A stretch of DNA of 64,000 nt from Mycolicibacterium tusciae (GTDB taxonomy: Bacteria > Actinomycetota > Actinomycetes > Mycobacteriales > Mycobacteriaceae), in the NCBI RefSeq assembly GCF_002086795.1, contig NZ_MVIM01000013.1, positions 62,001 through 126,000 of the forward strand. Direction: 5' to 3'. Both the position numbers and the translations under genes were made by a program. This document shows positions 24,208 to 39,283 of the stretch, piece by piece (the first letter of the stretch is position 1; each line of letters starts with the position of its first letter). A model generated the notes under the pieces. The model searched no databases. It saw only the letters and a list, made by a program, of their open reading frames with translations, and had not been told where the DNA came from.

Positions 24208-26259
24208 ATGACGGAGGTAGACCACACCCAACATCAGGCGCACGCGGGTCACGAAGGCCACGACGCGCACGGCGGGCACGGCGGGCACGGTGACCACGCC
24301 GCGGCGTTCCGGCGGCTGTTCTGGGTGATGCTCGTGATGGCCGTCCCGACGGTCGCGCTGTCACCGATGTTCGCGATGATCCTGGGCTACACCGTGCCGG
24401 CGTTCCCCGGCGCGCAGTGGGTGTCCCCGGTGCTGGGCACGGTGATGTACGCGTGGGGCGGTAAGCCGTTTCTGACGGGCGCGGTCAGCGAGATCCGTTC
24501 GCGCGCACCGGGAATGATGCTGCTGATCGGCCTGGCCATCACGGTGGCGTTCGTGTCGTCATGGGGTGCCAGCCTCGGTGTGTTGCATCACCAGCTCGAC
24601 TTCTGGTGGGAGTTGGCGCTGCTGATCGTGATCATGCTGCTGGGGCATTGGATCGAGATGCGGTCGCTGGCGCAGACCACCTCCGCGCTGGACTCACTGG
24701 CGGCGTTGCTGCCGGACGAGGCAGAACGTGTGGTGGGTGGGACAACAGAGACGGTCGCGCCGTCCGAGCTACGCGTGGGTGATGTCGTGCTGGTGCGGCC
24801 CGGCGGCAGCGTTCCGGCCGACGGCGAGATCGTCGACGGATCCGCGGACGTCGACGAGTCGATGGTGACCGGCGAATCGCGTCCGGTGCGGCGTGGCGTC
24901 GGCGACCACGTGATCGCGGGGACGGTCGCCACCGATTCCGGACTGCGCGTCGCGGTGAGTGCGGTCGGCGACGACACGGCACTGGCCGGAATCCAGCGCC
25001 TGGTCACCGAGGCGCAGAACTCGTCGTCGCGCGCGCAGCGGCTGGCGGACAAGGCGGCGGGCTGGCTGTTCTGGTTCGCGCTGGTCTCGGCCATCATCAC
25101 CGCGGTCGTCTGGAGCCTGCTCGGCCTGCCCGACGAGGCGGTGGTGCGCACCATCACGGTGCTGGTGATCGCCTGCCCGCACGCGCTGGGTCTGGCGATC
25201 CCGCTGGTGGTGTCGATCGCGACCGAGCGCGCGGCCCGCGGCGGTGTCCTGATCAAGGACCGGCTGGCACTGGAAAGCATGCGCACCGTCGGCGCGGTGC
25301 TGTTCGACAAGACCGGGACGCTGACCAAGGGGGAGCCGACCGTCACCGCTATTGCGACGACTGGACGGTCCGAAAACGAGGTGCTGGCATGGGCCGCGGC
25401 GGCAGAGGCCGACTCCGAGCACCCGCTGGCGCGCGCGATAGTCGAGGCCGCCCGCAGGCGGGAGTTGTCGGTGCCGCGATCGTCGGACTTCAGCTCGTCG
25501 CCCGCGGTCGGCGTGGAGGCGGCGGTGGAAGGCCACCGGGTCCGCGTCGGCGGGCCGCGGCTGCTGGCGGAGGCGGGTTCCGACGAGTTGTCCGCAGTGG
25601 TGCCGTGGCGCGACGAAGGTGCAATCGTGCTGCACGTGCTCGTCGACGGCGACGTCGTCGGGGCGCTCAAGCTCGCCGACGAAGTGCGCCAGGAGTCGCG
25701 CGAGGCCGTCGACGCCTTGCACAAGCTGGGCATCGAGGTGGTGATGATCACAGGCGACGCCGAGTCGGTCGCGCGTTCGGTGGCCGACGACCTCGGCATC
25801 GACCGGGTGTTCGCAGGCGTCCGACCTGGGGATAAGGCCGCGAAGGTGGCCGAGCTGCAGCAGGAGGGGCTGAAGGTGGCGTTCGTCGGCGACGGGGTCA
25901 ACGACGCGCCCGCGCTGGCACAAGCCGATGTGGGCATCGCGATCGGCGCAGGCACCGACGTGGCGATTGCGTCGGCTGGTGTCATCCTCGCGAGCTCTGA
26001 CCCGAGGTCGGTGGTCTCGGTGATCGCGCTGTCCAAGGCGACCTATCGCAAGATGAAGCAAAACCTTTGGTGGGCAGCGGGATACAACGTGCTCTCGGTG
26101 CCGCTCGCGGCGGGCATTCTCGCGCCTGTCGGGATTGTGCTGCCGATGTCGGTGGGCGCGATCTTGATGTCGGCGTCCACTGTGGTGGTGGCCGCCAACG
26201 CCCAACTGCTACGTCGACTGGACCTCCGGCCTGAGTCGAGCGTGCGGGCCGTTCTCTAA
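24208..26259 (+). CDS. CopB-like heavy-metal P1B-type ATPase (copper/silver export)
   Basis: 683 aa. A His-rich N-terminus (repeated HxGHGGH pattern, residues 6-30) replaces the usual CxxC domain. The membrane metal motif is CPH (VIACPHALGL near 326) and the phosphorylation site DKTGTLTKGEP is near 369. MVTGES, HPLARAI and MITGDAESVARS then GDGVNDAPALAQADVGIAIG complete the P-type set. CPH plus His-rich tail defines the CopB class, exporting Cu+/Cu2+ or Ag+. Transcription appears copper-controlled through the palindrome touching its -10. No Shine-Dalgarno is seen, consistent with leaderless translation. Confidence 0.95.
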   Translation: MTEVDHTQHQAHAGHEGHDAHGGHGGHGDHAAAFRRLFWVMLVMAVPTVALSPMFAMILGYTVPAFPGAQWVSPVLGTVMYAWGGKPFLTGAVSEIRSRAPGMMLLIGLAITVAFVSSWGASLGVLHHQLDFWWELALLIVIMLLGHWIEMRSLAQTTSALDSLAALLPDEAERVVGGTTETVAPSELRVGDVVLVRPGGSVPADGEIVDGSADVDESMVTGESRPVRRGVGDHVIAGTVATDSGLRVAVSAVGDDTALAGIQRLVTEAQNSSSRAQRLADKAAGWLFWFALVSAIITAVVWSLLGLPDEAVVRTITVLVIACPHALGLAIPLVVSIATERAARGGVLIKDRLALESMRTVGAVLFDKTGTLTKGEPTVTAIATTGRSENEVLAWAAAAEADSEHPLARAIVEAARRRELSVPRSSDFSSSPAVGVEAAVEGHRVRVGGPRLLAEAGSDELSAVVPWRDEGAIVLHVLVDGDVVGALKLADEVRQESREAVDALHKLGIEVVMITGDAESVARSVADDLGIDRVFAGVRPGDKAAKVAELQQEGLKVAFVGDGVNDAPALAQADVGIAIGAGTDVAIASAGVILASSDPRSVVSVIALSKATYRKMKQNLWWAAGYNVLSVPLAAGILAPVGIVLPMSVGAILMSASTVVVAANAQLLRRLDLRPESSVRAVL

Positions 26260-26673
26260 GAATCTGGCTAGGCTTTGCGCAAATCAATTCAGTAGAATAG
26301 GCGCAGATAACACGCATGCATTAGGGATGCAGCAAACACCAGACGGAAGGGTCCGTGAGCGGCGCGGCACTTCGCATTCTGGCTGTTGTACCCGGTTGAT
26401 CCCGAAACAGAAAGGGCGGCAATGTCTCTCGCCGAGATTCAGCGCCGGATTCGATCGTGCGACGAAACGGCCGCATCACCCTACTTAGGTTCGCCTAAGT
26501 TGGCATGTCAACCCGAGTTTGTCATATCGTTTTGTCCACTTGTGGCGAGTGGGAATTGGGCCGTCGTTCAGTGCTGCACGAAGGAACCGCCCTCGCTGAA
26601 ACGGCCAGCGGCCGTCCTCGAATTGGTTGGCCAGCGGAATCCTCGCTCGGCGTTCGGAAAAGGGTAGGTGGGA
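26260..26673. other. Long leader/intergenic region before gltB
   Basis: 414 bp without a convincing gene, AT-richer than its surroundings in the first 100 bp (TAGAAT near 26291 could be a -10). A small imperfect hairpin TGCAT/ATGCA lies near 26316. An iron-box-like palindrome is at 26483-26500. An 81-codon open frame (26422-26667) crosses it but has no recognisable content. Confidence 0.6.
26483..26500. promoter_or_regulatory. IdeR/DtxR iron-box-like palindrome upstream of gltB
   Basis: Perfect arms ACTTAGG and CCTAAGT around TTCG. Read from 26485, TTAGGTTCGCCTAA matches 13 of the first 14 bases of the DtxR/IdeR consensus TTAGGTTAGCCTAACC, but the last third of the 19-bp box is degenerate. 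It stands about 175 bp before gltB. Confidence 0.45.
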
Positions 26674-32737
<6,064 letters not shown>

Positions 32738-32945
32738 TCCGACGATCGATGACGTCTTTCTGCGGCCTGTCTGGGCGTCGAGTCCGAGTCCCAGAAACAA
32801 CATCAGTCACAGCAGAAACATCAGATGATTTTTTCGGCGCGCCTCGCCCCGTTTGCCAACTCGCCGGTATCTAATGACTTCATGAGGGCATTGCGCTAGG
32901 GTAAGGCCCCGAGCAGCTATCGGTATCGACGCAGGAGTTATCACT

Positions 32946-33086
32946 GTGTACCTCAACCCGCTATCTCGGTCACGGGTGAATCGAATCGCCTGGTCACTGT
33001 TCCGTCATCCCCTGAAGAGCCGCGAATTCCCGGCCAAGGCCGAGCGCCTGATCACCGCCGACGAACTGGTCCGCTTCGGCGTCTAG
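32946..33086 (+). CDS. Small basic protein (46 aa) downstream of gltD
   Basis: GTG start preceded at good distance by GCAGGAG, ending at TAG 33086. The product begins MYLNPLSRSRVNRIAWSLFR, is basic in its first half and ends in a short acidic helix ITADELVRFGV. It has no membrane segment. M. tuberculosis carries a small gene (Rv3857c) just after gltD, but that is annotated as a membrane protein, so orthology is unproven. Coding status rests on SD, frame and position only. Confidence 0.5.
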   Translation: MYLNPLSRSRVNRIAWSLFRHPLKSREFPAKAERLITADELVRFGV

Positions 33087-33168
33087 CGAATTCCGTTACC
33101 GCCCGGTGGTCGCGCCGCACGTTCCGTGATTCACCCTTTGCCGAATCGTTATCTTTCCGTTACCGCCG

Positions 33169-34026
33169 CTAATCTTTGCTACTCAGCAGTCCCGACGCCC
33201 TGATCTCGTCGGCGAGCGGTTCGAGAACGGCGGGGTCATACGGCGGCGGTAGGTAGATGATCGCCAAGTCCAGACCCTCCGCGCCCAGCGCGGCGGCTTC
33301 CTCCACGACCTTGCCGTAATCACGGTCCTCGCCCAACCGGACATGAGCCGACAGCATGATCTCCTTGGGATCCCGGCCGATGTCCGCGCAGTGCCGGGCG
33401 AGCACATCGCGCTTGCGGGCGAATTCCTCCGGCGGACCGCCGACGAAGTTCCAGTGCTGGGCGTAGCGGGCGGTGATCCTCAGGGTGCGCTTCTCGCCGC
33501 TGCCGCCGATGCAGATCGGCGGGTGTGGTTGCTGTGGGCCCTTGGGCTCGTTGCGAGCCTCCTTGAGCTGATAGAACCTTCCGTCGAACGTCGTCGTCTC
33601 CTTGGACAGCAGGCTCGTCAGCACCTCGCACGCCTCCTCGAACCGATCGAAGCGTTCCTTGATCGAGCCGAGTTCGATCCCGTAGGCCCCGGACTCCTCC
33701 TCGTTCCACCCGGCGCCGATGCCGAGTTCCAGGCGGCCGCCGGAGACGATGTCCAGTGCCGCAGCCATATTCGCGAGCACGGCGGGGTGACGGTAGTGGA
33801 TGCCGGTGACGAGCACACCCACCCGCAGCCGCTGTGTCGCCTGGGCCAGCGCGGTCAACGTGACCCACCCCTCCAGGCACGGCCCCGTCGAGTCGGAGAA
33901 AATCGGATAGAAGTGGTCGAAGGTCCAGCCGGACTCGTAGACCTCGATTTCGTCGGCGGCCTTCCAGACGGCGAGCATGTCGGACCACGTGGTGTTCTGC
34001 GGGGAAGTTTTGAATGCGAATCTCAC
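33169..34026 (-). CDS. LLM-class (likely F420-dependent) oxidoreductase
   Basis: 285 aa from GTG 34026. Luciferase-like pattern: MRFAFKTSPQ start, GWTFDHFYPI, then LRVGVLVTGIHYRHPAVLANMAAALD, SGGRLELGIGAGWNEEE and PICIGGSGEKRTLRITARYA. These blocks are characteristic of the F420-using mycobacterial family. Substrate unknown. It lies 38 bp downstream of the antiporter gene in the same direction. First gene of the block absent from this place in M. tuberculosis. Confidence 0.88.
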   Translation of the reverse strand: MRFAFKTSPQNTTWSDMLAVWKAADEIEVYESGWTFDHFYPIFSDSTGPCLEGWVTLTALAQATQRLRVGVLVTGIHYRHPAVLANMAAALDIVSGGRLELGIGAGWNEEESGAYGIELGSIKERFDRFEEACEVLTSLLSKETTTFDGRFYQLKEARNEPKGPQQPHPPICIGGSGEKRTLRITARYAQHWNFVGGPPEEFARKRDVLARHCADIGRDPKEIMLSAHVRLGEDRDYGKVVEEAAALGAEGLDLAIIYLPPPYDPAVLEPLADEIRASGLLSSKD

Positions 34027-34064
34027 GTAGATCGAGCGTAGTCCGGATTCCTGGGGATAACCCG

Positions 34065-35561
34065 TCAGTCCGATTCACCGAATTCGCCGAACCAGTGCGC
34101 CAGCTTGCCGCGTCGACTCACCGCGCGCAGCCGGCGTTCGGCCGCGGCCCTGGTCTTGGTGGTGGTGACGATCAGCAGTTCGTCGCCGATCTCGATGCGG
34201 GTATCGGGCTGCGGGACGAAGGTATGGCCGTCGCGGATGATCAACGTGATCACGCTCGGGTCGGGCAACCGCAGCTCCAGGACCGTCACGTTGTGCAGCC
34301 GGGACGGATCCTGCACGGTCATCGTCAGCAGCTCCGCGTCGAGCACGTCAAGTGGTGCCGCCTCGACCTGGAGCTCGCGGGTGGCTTCCTTCGGGATGAG
34401 ACCCAAGCGGTGCGCGAGGAAGTGCAGGCTCGGCCCCTGCACCAGCGTGTAGACCACCACCAGGATGAACACGATGTTGAGGATGCGGATGCTGTCCGGC
34501 ACGCCTCCGACGATCGGGAACGTCGCCAGCACGATCGGCACCGCGCCCCGCAGACCGGCCCAGGAGATGAAGATCTGCTCGCGCCACGGCACCCGGAACC
34601 AGACCAGCGAGGCGAACACCGACACCGGCCGCGCAATCAGGAGCAGGACGAGACCGATCACGATCCCCGCCGCCAACTCGGCGCCCAGATCGCTGGGATC
34701 GACGAGCAGACCGAGCAGGACGAACAGGCCGATCTGTGCCAGCCAGCCGAGCCCCTCCGCAAACGACCGCGTGGCCGCGCGGTGGGGCAGCCCGGTGTTG
34801 GCAAGCACGACCGCCGCCAGATACGCGGCGAGGAACCCGCTGGCGTGGGCGCTGCCGGCAGCGGCGAACGCCACCATGCCAAAGCCGAAGGTAGCCAGCG
34901 GATACAGCCCGGATGCGGGAAGTGCGATGCGGCGCAGCGCGATTGAGCCCAAGAATCCGCAGCCCAACCCAATCGCCGCACCCGCAACCAGCTCGTAGAC
35001 GACTTGTGCGAGCGCATGTCCCGCAGACAGTTCGAGCGGCGTCACGCTGAACATCAGCACGAGGATGACGGTCGGCGCGTCGTTGAAACCGGACTCGGCC
35101 TCGAGCAGTCCCGCCACCCGGCGAGGTAGCGGCACGACGCGCAGCACCGAGAACACCGCGGCGGCATCGGTGACGGAGACGACGGCGCCGAGCAGCACCG
35201 CCAGCTGCCAGTCGATGCCGAGCAGCAGATGGGCACCCGCCGCGGTGACCGCCGTACTGACCGCCACACCGATGGTGGCCAACGCGCCCGCGGGAGCCAA
35301 CACCTTGCGAATGTCCGAGAACCGCGTCGTCAAGCCGCCTTCGACGAGGATGACAGCCAGCGCCACGGTGCCGAGGTGGTCGGCAAGCAGGTAGTTGTCG
35401 AACTGCAGACCGAGCCCGTCCTCGCCGACGATCACGCCGACGCCGAGGAACAACAACAAGCTGGGTAGACCCACCCGGCTCGCCGCCCGGGTGGCGACGA
35501 TGCTGGCCAACAGCACGAGCCCACCGGCGAGCAGCATCAGATACAGCTGCTCCAAGGTCAT
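34065..35561 (-). CDS. CPA1-type K+/H+ (or Na+/H+) antiporter with C-terminal TrkA_C domain
   Basis: 498 aa starting MTLEQLYLML. About 12-13 membrane helices; the antiporter core has ESGFNDAPTVILVL, the ND ion-binding pair, and SWAGLRGAVPIVLA. A soluble TrkA_C/RCK-C-like domain fills the last 100 residues (LELRLPDPSVITLIIRDGHT). This is the NhaP2/CvrA architecture. The divergent gene encodes a TrkA-type NAD-binding K+ regulator, so the two probably manage K+ and pH together. Confidence 0.92.
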   Translation of the reverse strand: MTLEQLYLMLLAGGLVLLASIVATRAASRVGLPSLLLFLGVGVIVGEDGLGLQFDNYLLADHLGTVALAVILVEGGLTTRFSDIRKVLAPAGALATIGVAVSTAVTAAGAHLLLGIDWQLAVLLGAVVSVTDAAAVFSVLRVVPLPRRVAGLLEAESGFNDAPTVILVLMFSVTPLELSAGHALAQVVYELVAGAAIGLGCGFLGSIALRRIALPASGLYPLATFGFGMVAFAAAGSAHASGFLAAYLAAVVLANTGLPHRAATRSFAEGLGWLAQIGLFVLLGLLVDPSDLGAELAAGIVIGLVLLLIARPVSVFASLVWFRVPWREQIFISWAGLRGAVPIVLATFPIVGGVPDSIRILNIVFILVVVYTLVQGPSLHFLAHRLGLIPKEATRELQVEAAPLDVLDAELLTMTVQDPSRLHNVTVLELRLPDPSVITLIIRDGHTFVPQPDTRIEIGDELLIVTTTKTRAAAERRLRAVSRRGKLAHWFGEFGESD

Positions 35562-35656
35562 TCGAATCGCTTTCGGGAAGGTGCCAGTGAGCCTCGACGT
35601 GCAGTAAACACCTACCACGGCCGAGAAGCGCCGTGGTGAGGTGCGACGATGAACCG

Positions 35657-36409
35657 ATGTTCCGATTGACGCGGCGAAAAACCGAGGAATCGGGCCGCGT
35701 CGATGAACGACCGAAGATGCGCATCGGCATCGCCGGCGCCGGTGCCATCGGTCGCTCCGTCGCCCAGGAACTGCTCGGCTACGGCCACAAGGTGTTGCTG
35801 ATCGAGCACAACGTCCGCCACTACGAACCGCACACCGTGCCGGACGCGGACTGGCTGCTGGCCGACGCGTGCGAGCTGACCTCACTCGAGGACGCGGGGA
35901 TTCAGACCTGCGACGTGGTGATCGCTGCGACCGGCGACGACAAGGTGAACCTGACGGCGTCGCTGCTCGCCAAGACCGAGTTCGGCGTCGACCGAGTGGT
36001 GGCGCGCGTCAACGACATGCGAAATGCGTGGCTGTTCACCGAGTCATGGGGTGTCGACGTCGCCGTTTCGGCACCGGCCGCCCTGGTCGCGGCGATCGAG
36101 GGAGCCATCGACATCGGCCATGTCGTGCGGCTGATGGAACTGCGCCAGGGACAGGTGAGCCTGGCGAAACTCACGCTGCCCGAGGGCGATCCACTGGTCG
36201 GTCAGCTGATGCGGGATCTGCCCCTGCCGGATAACACCGCGCTGGCGATCGTGATCCGCGAGACCGGGATCGTGTTCCCGACGCCGGACGACGTGCTCGA
36301 GGCCGGCGACGAGATGCTGTTCTTCGCCGGCGGCGCCCAGAATCAGGTGTCTGCTCTTGTCCAGCGTGCGACGGAACCGCTCGGCGACCGAGCCCACCCG
36401 CCCAGCTGA
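35657..36409 (+). CDS. TrkA/KtrA-type potassium transport regulatory subunit
   Basis: 250 aa. RCK_N NAD-binding motif MRIGIAGAGAIGRSVAQEL starts at residue 21, followed by HNVRHYEP, ADACELTSLEDAGIQTCDVV and GDDKVNLTASLLAK. The RCK_C domain (about 160-235) ends the protein. ATG 35657 adds a basic 20-residue lead (MFRLTRRKTEE); the alternative ATG 35717 would begin at the Rossmann motif. No TrkH/KtrB pore subunit is in the window; the divergent antiporter is the obvious partner. Confidence 0.9.
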   Translation: MFRLTRRKTEESGRVDERPKMRIGIAGAGAIGRSVAQELLGYGHKVLLIEHNVRHYEPHTVPDADWLLADACELTSLEDAGIQTCDVVIAATGDDKVNLTASLLAKTEFGVDRVVARVNDMRNAWLFTESWGVDVAVSAPAALVAAIEGAIDIGHVVRLMELRQGQVSLAKLTLPEGDPLVGQLMRDLPLPDNTALAIVIRETGIVFPTPDDVLEAGDEMLFFAGGAQNQVSALVQRATEPLGDRAHPPS

Positions 36410-36504
36410 TCGAAGCGTGCCGACGCGCGGCGACGACTGCGCCTCGTATCTGATAAATTCTTCAACTGATGGATCAAAGGAAACAGCAAGCCTTCAGGGG
36501 AACC

Positions 36505-36843
36505 GTGGAGCCGCAGCCGCTGTACAAGCTCAAGGGTGAGTTCTTCAAGACCCTCGGCCACCCGGCCCGGGTCAGGATCCTGGAATTGCTGGCCGGCCAG
36601 GACCGATCCGTGGGTGAACTGCTGCCCGAGGTCGGTCTCGAATCGTCGAACCTGTCTCAGCAGCTGGGCGTGCTGCGCCGGGCCGGGGTAGTGACCACTC
36701 GAAAGGACGGCAACGCCGTCATCTACTCGATCGCCTCACCGGACATCGCCGAACTGCTCGCAATGGCGCGCAAGGTGCTGACGACGGTGCTCAGCGACCG
36801 GGTTGCCGTGCTGGCGGACCTCCGCGCCGATGGTGAGCAATGA
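36505..36843 (+). CDS. ArsR-family regulator (Rv0081-like)
   Basis: 112 aa from GTG 36505 (SD AGGGG): MEPQPLYKLKGEFFKTLGHP, HTH VGLESSNLSQQLGVLRRAGV, then DGNAVIYSIASPDIAELLA. It closely matches Rv0081, which heads the same operon in M. tuberculosis and is part of the hypoxia-response network. An upstream in-frame ATG (36469) would add 12 residues; TAAATT at 36454-36459 could be the -10. No metal-binding cysteines, so it is not a metal sensor. Stop overlaps the next gene as ATGA. Confidence 0.9.
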   Translation: MEPQPLYKLKGEFFKTLGHPARVRILELLAGQDRSVGELLPEVGLESSNLSQQLGVLRRAGVVTTRKDGNAVIYSIASPDIAELLAMARKVLTTVLSDRVAVLADLRADGEQ

Positions 36844-37319
36844 GCTGGATCCGCAAGATATTTCGGGTTGGGCGTGTGGTCGAGCCGCCGGGGCCCGCGC
36901 CTGAGGTGAGGGTCAAGCCCCCAGCCGGCGTGCGCGGTTCGCTGCAGATTCGCCATGTCGACGCGGGTTCATGCAACGGGTGCGAAGTGGAGATCGGCGG
37001 TGCGTTCGGTCCGGTGTATGACGCCGAGCAGTACGGGGCGCGACTGGTCGCCTCTCCCCGGCACGCAGACGCGCTGCTGGTCACCGGTGTCGTCACGCAC
37101 AATATGGCCGAGCCGCTGCGCAACACCGTGGCGGCCACACCGCAGCCCAGGGTCGTGATCGCCTGCGGCGACTGCGCGCTGCACCGCGGCGTATTCGCCG
37201 ACGCCTACGGCGTGGCCGGCGCGGTCGGCGACATCGTGCAGGTCGATGTCGAAATACCGGGCTGCCCACCATCGCCCGCCCAGATCGTCAACGCGCTGCG
37301 GTCGGTGACCGGGAAGTGA
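36840..37319 (+). CDS. Hydrogenase-type small subunit (NuoB/HycG-like, Rv0082-like)
   Basis: 159 aa. Holds one [4Fe-4S] cluster: ligands in AGSCNGCEVEIGG, VIACGDCALH and IPGCPPSPAQIV. The CxxC spacing at the first pair is the form seen in energy-converting hydrogenases; complex I NuoB has adjacent CC. Electron carrier at the membrane-facing arm of the complex encoded by the following genes. Overlaps both neighbours by 4 nt. Confidence 0.9.
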   Translation: MSWIRKIFRVGRVVEPPGPAPEVRVKPPAGVRGSLQIRHVDAGSCNGCEVEIGGAFGPVYDAEQYGARLVASPRHADALLVTGVVTHNMAEPLRNTVAATPQPRVVIACGDCALHRGVFADAYGVAGAVGDIVQVDVEIPGCPPSPAQIVNALRSVTGK

Positions 37320-39283
37320 CCGTCACGCTTTCCGCCCCGTCGGGGGCGGAGCGAAAGAATGTGTCCCGCGACCTTTTCGGCGTCGTCGCCGGGCTGATCA
37401 CCGCGGGTATCGGCGCCGTCGGGGTGTGGCTGGGCCTGGTCGGCATCTTCGGCGAGGCACGGCCCGTGAACATCGGCTGGCTGTTGCCCCTGTCCGGGGT
37501 GCAGTTGGCCCTGGACCCGCTCGGCGGATTCTTCATGGCGCTGACCGGGGCGGTCGCGGTGCCGGTAGGTGTCTATGCCGTCGGCTATGCCCGGAATCTG
37601 AGCCGAACACCCGCGGCGGTGCTGCCGTTGTTGGTCGCGGCCATGCTCCTGGTGCCCGCGGCCGCATCGGTGACGACGTTCCTGTTGGCCTGGGAGCTGA
37701 TGGCGATTTCGTCGCTGGTGCTGGTGCTCGCCGACCACACCCGCCCCGAAGTGCGGACCGCGGCACTGGTCTACGCGGTGATGACGCAACTCGGCTTCGT
37801 CGCGATCCTGGTCGGACTCATGGTGTTGTCGGCCGCGGGTGGCGCCGACCGCTTCGCCGAGATGACCGACGTGCCCGACGGTGTGCGGACGTTGGTCTTT
37901 TTGTTGACACTCGCCGGGTTCGGCTCCAAGGCGGGCCTGGTGCCGCTGCACGCGTGGCTGCCGCGGGCCCATCCGGAGGCGCCAAGCCCGGTGTCGGCTC
38001 TGATGAGCGCCGCGATGGTCAACCTCGGCATCTACGGCATCGTGCGCATCGATCTGCAGGTGCTCGGCCCGGGCCCACGCTGGTGGGGGCTGGCGCTGCT
38101 CGTGGTTGGCGGGGTGTCGGCGCTGTACGGCGTGCTGCAGGCCTGCGTGGCAACGAATCTCAAACGCCTGCTTGCCTATTCGACGACAGAGAATATGGGG
38201 TTGATAACCCTCGCGCTGGGTGCGGCGACACTCTTCGCGAGCTCCGGTGCGTCGGCACCCGCGACCATCGCGATGGCCGCAGCAGCACTGCACCTCGTCG
38301 GCCACGCCGCGTTCAAGTGCCTGGGGTTTCTGGCGGCGGGGTCGGTGCTGGCGGCCACCGGGCGCAGCGACCTAGATCGGCTCGGCGGTCTGGCCCGGCG
38401 GATGCCCGCCACCACGACGTTGTTCGGGGTGGCCGCGCTCGGCGCGTCCGGGTTGCCGCTCGGCGCGGGGTTCGTCAGCGAGTGGTTGTTGGTGCAGTCG
38501 CTTATCCATGCGGCCCCCGGCAACGACACGGTGGTGTCGTTGACGGCGCCGCTGGCGGTCGGGGTGGTCGCGCTGACTGCGGGATTGGGGGTGGCGGCGA
38601 TGGTCAAGGCGTTCGGCATCGGATTCCTGGCTCGGCCGCGGTCCGAATCTGCTTACGCGGCAAAGGAATCCTCGCGCAGCATGGTGGTGGGCATGACGGC
38701 TGCCGCCGTCGGTTGCGTGCTGATCGGCGTGACCCCGGGTGTGGTGGCACCCGCGCTGCGCGTGGTGCTCTCCACGTTGCCGGCCACCGAGGCGGTCGAC
38801 TTCGCCGATTTCGGTGCTGTGGTTCGGCTGCCAGGTGTTGCGGGCTCGATCGCGCCGGGCGTGATCGCGGCCGTGCTATTGATCGCGGTGCTGGCCGCAG
38901 TGGTGCTGAGCCAATGGCGATCGTGGCGCCGTCCCCCCGCCGAGGAGCTGCCGCTGTGGGCCTGCGGGGCCGACGAGCTGACCGCCCGGATGCAGTACAC
39001 CGCGACATCCTTCGCCGAACCCTTGCAGCGGGTGTTCGACGACGTCCTGCGTCCCGATACCGACATCGAGGTCACACCCTTCGCCGAATCGCGGTACATG
39101 GTCGAGGCGGTGAGATACCGCAGCCAGATGGTCGATGCCATCGAGGAGCGGCTCTACACGCCGGTGGTGCGGGCCGTGACCGTCATGGCGAATTTGCTGC
39201 GTCGGGCACACACGGGCAGCGTGCACCTTTACCTCGCCTACGGTGCGCTCGGCGTACTGATCATGCTGGTGGTCGCCCAGTGA
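37316..39283 (+). CDS. Antiporter-like membrane subunit (HyfB/NuoL-like, Rv0083-like)
   Basis: 655 aa, about 15-16 membrane helices. Complex-I antiporter motifs: FLLAWELMAISSLVLVLADH, LHAWLPRAHPEAPSPVSALM and NLKRLLAYSTTENMGLITLA, with the conserved Lys and Glu of the proton path. A soluble C-terminal part (LPLWACGADELTARMQYTAT) resembles the end of HyfB/HycC. Start is GTG in a GTGA overlap. Expected to move H+ or Na+ across the membrane. Confidence 0.92.
   Translation: MTVTLSAPSGAERKNVSRDLFGVVAGLITAGIGAVGVWLGLVGIFGEARPVNIGWLLPLSGVQLALDPLGGFFMALTGAVAVPVGVYAVGYARNLSRTPAAVLPLLVAAMLLVPAAASVTTFLLAWELMAISSLVLVLADHTRPEVRTAALVYAVMTQLGFVAILVGLMVLSAAGGADRFAEMTDVPDGVRTLVFLLTLAGFGSKAGLVPLHAWLPRAHPEAPSPVSALMSAAMVNLGIYGIVRIDLQVLGPGPRWWGLALLVVGGVSALYGVLQACVATNLKRLLAYSTTENMGLITLALGAATLFASSGASAPATIAMAAAALHLVGHAAFKCLGFLAAGSVLAATGRSDLDRLGGLARRMPATTTLFGVAALGASGLPLGAGFVSEWLLVQSLIHAAPGNDTVVSLTAPLAVGVVALTAGLGVAAMVKAFGIGFLARPRSESAYAAKESSRSMVVGMTAAAVGCVLIGVTPGVVAPALRVVLSTLPATEAVDFADFGAVVRLPGVAGSIAPGVIAAVLLIAVLAAVVLSQWRSWRRPPAEELPLWACGADELTARMQYTATSFAEPLQRVFDDVLRPDTDIEVTPFAESRYMVEAVRYRSQMVDAIEERLYTPVVRAVTVMANLLRRAHTGSVHLYLAYGALGVLIMLVVAQ

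Noticed and set aside
26422..26667. 81-codon ORF in the gltB leader
   Set aside because: Plausible SD (AAAGGG) but no protein-like conservation signal visible, and it runs through the iron-box palindrome.
37426..39280. Long Arg/Gly-rich extension upstream of hycD in another frame
   Set aside because: Overlaps the Rv0083-like gene; the GTGA overlap and NuoH-like N-terminus fix the hycD start at 39280.
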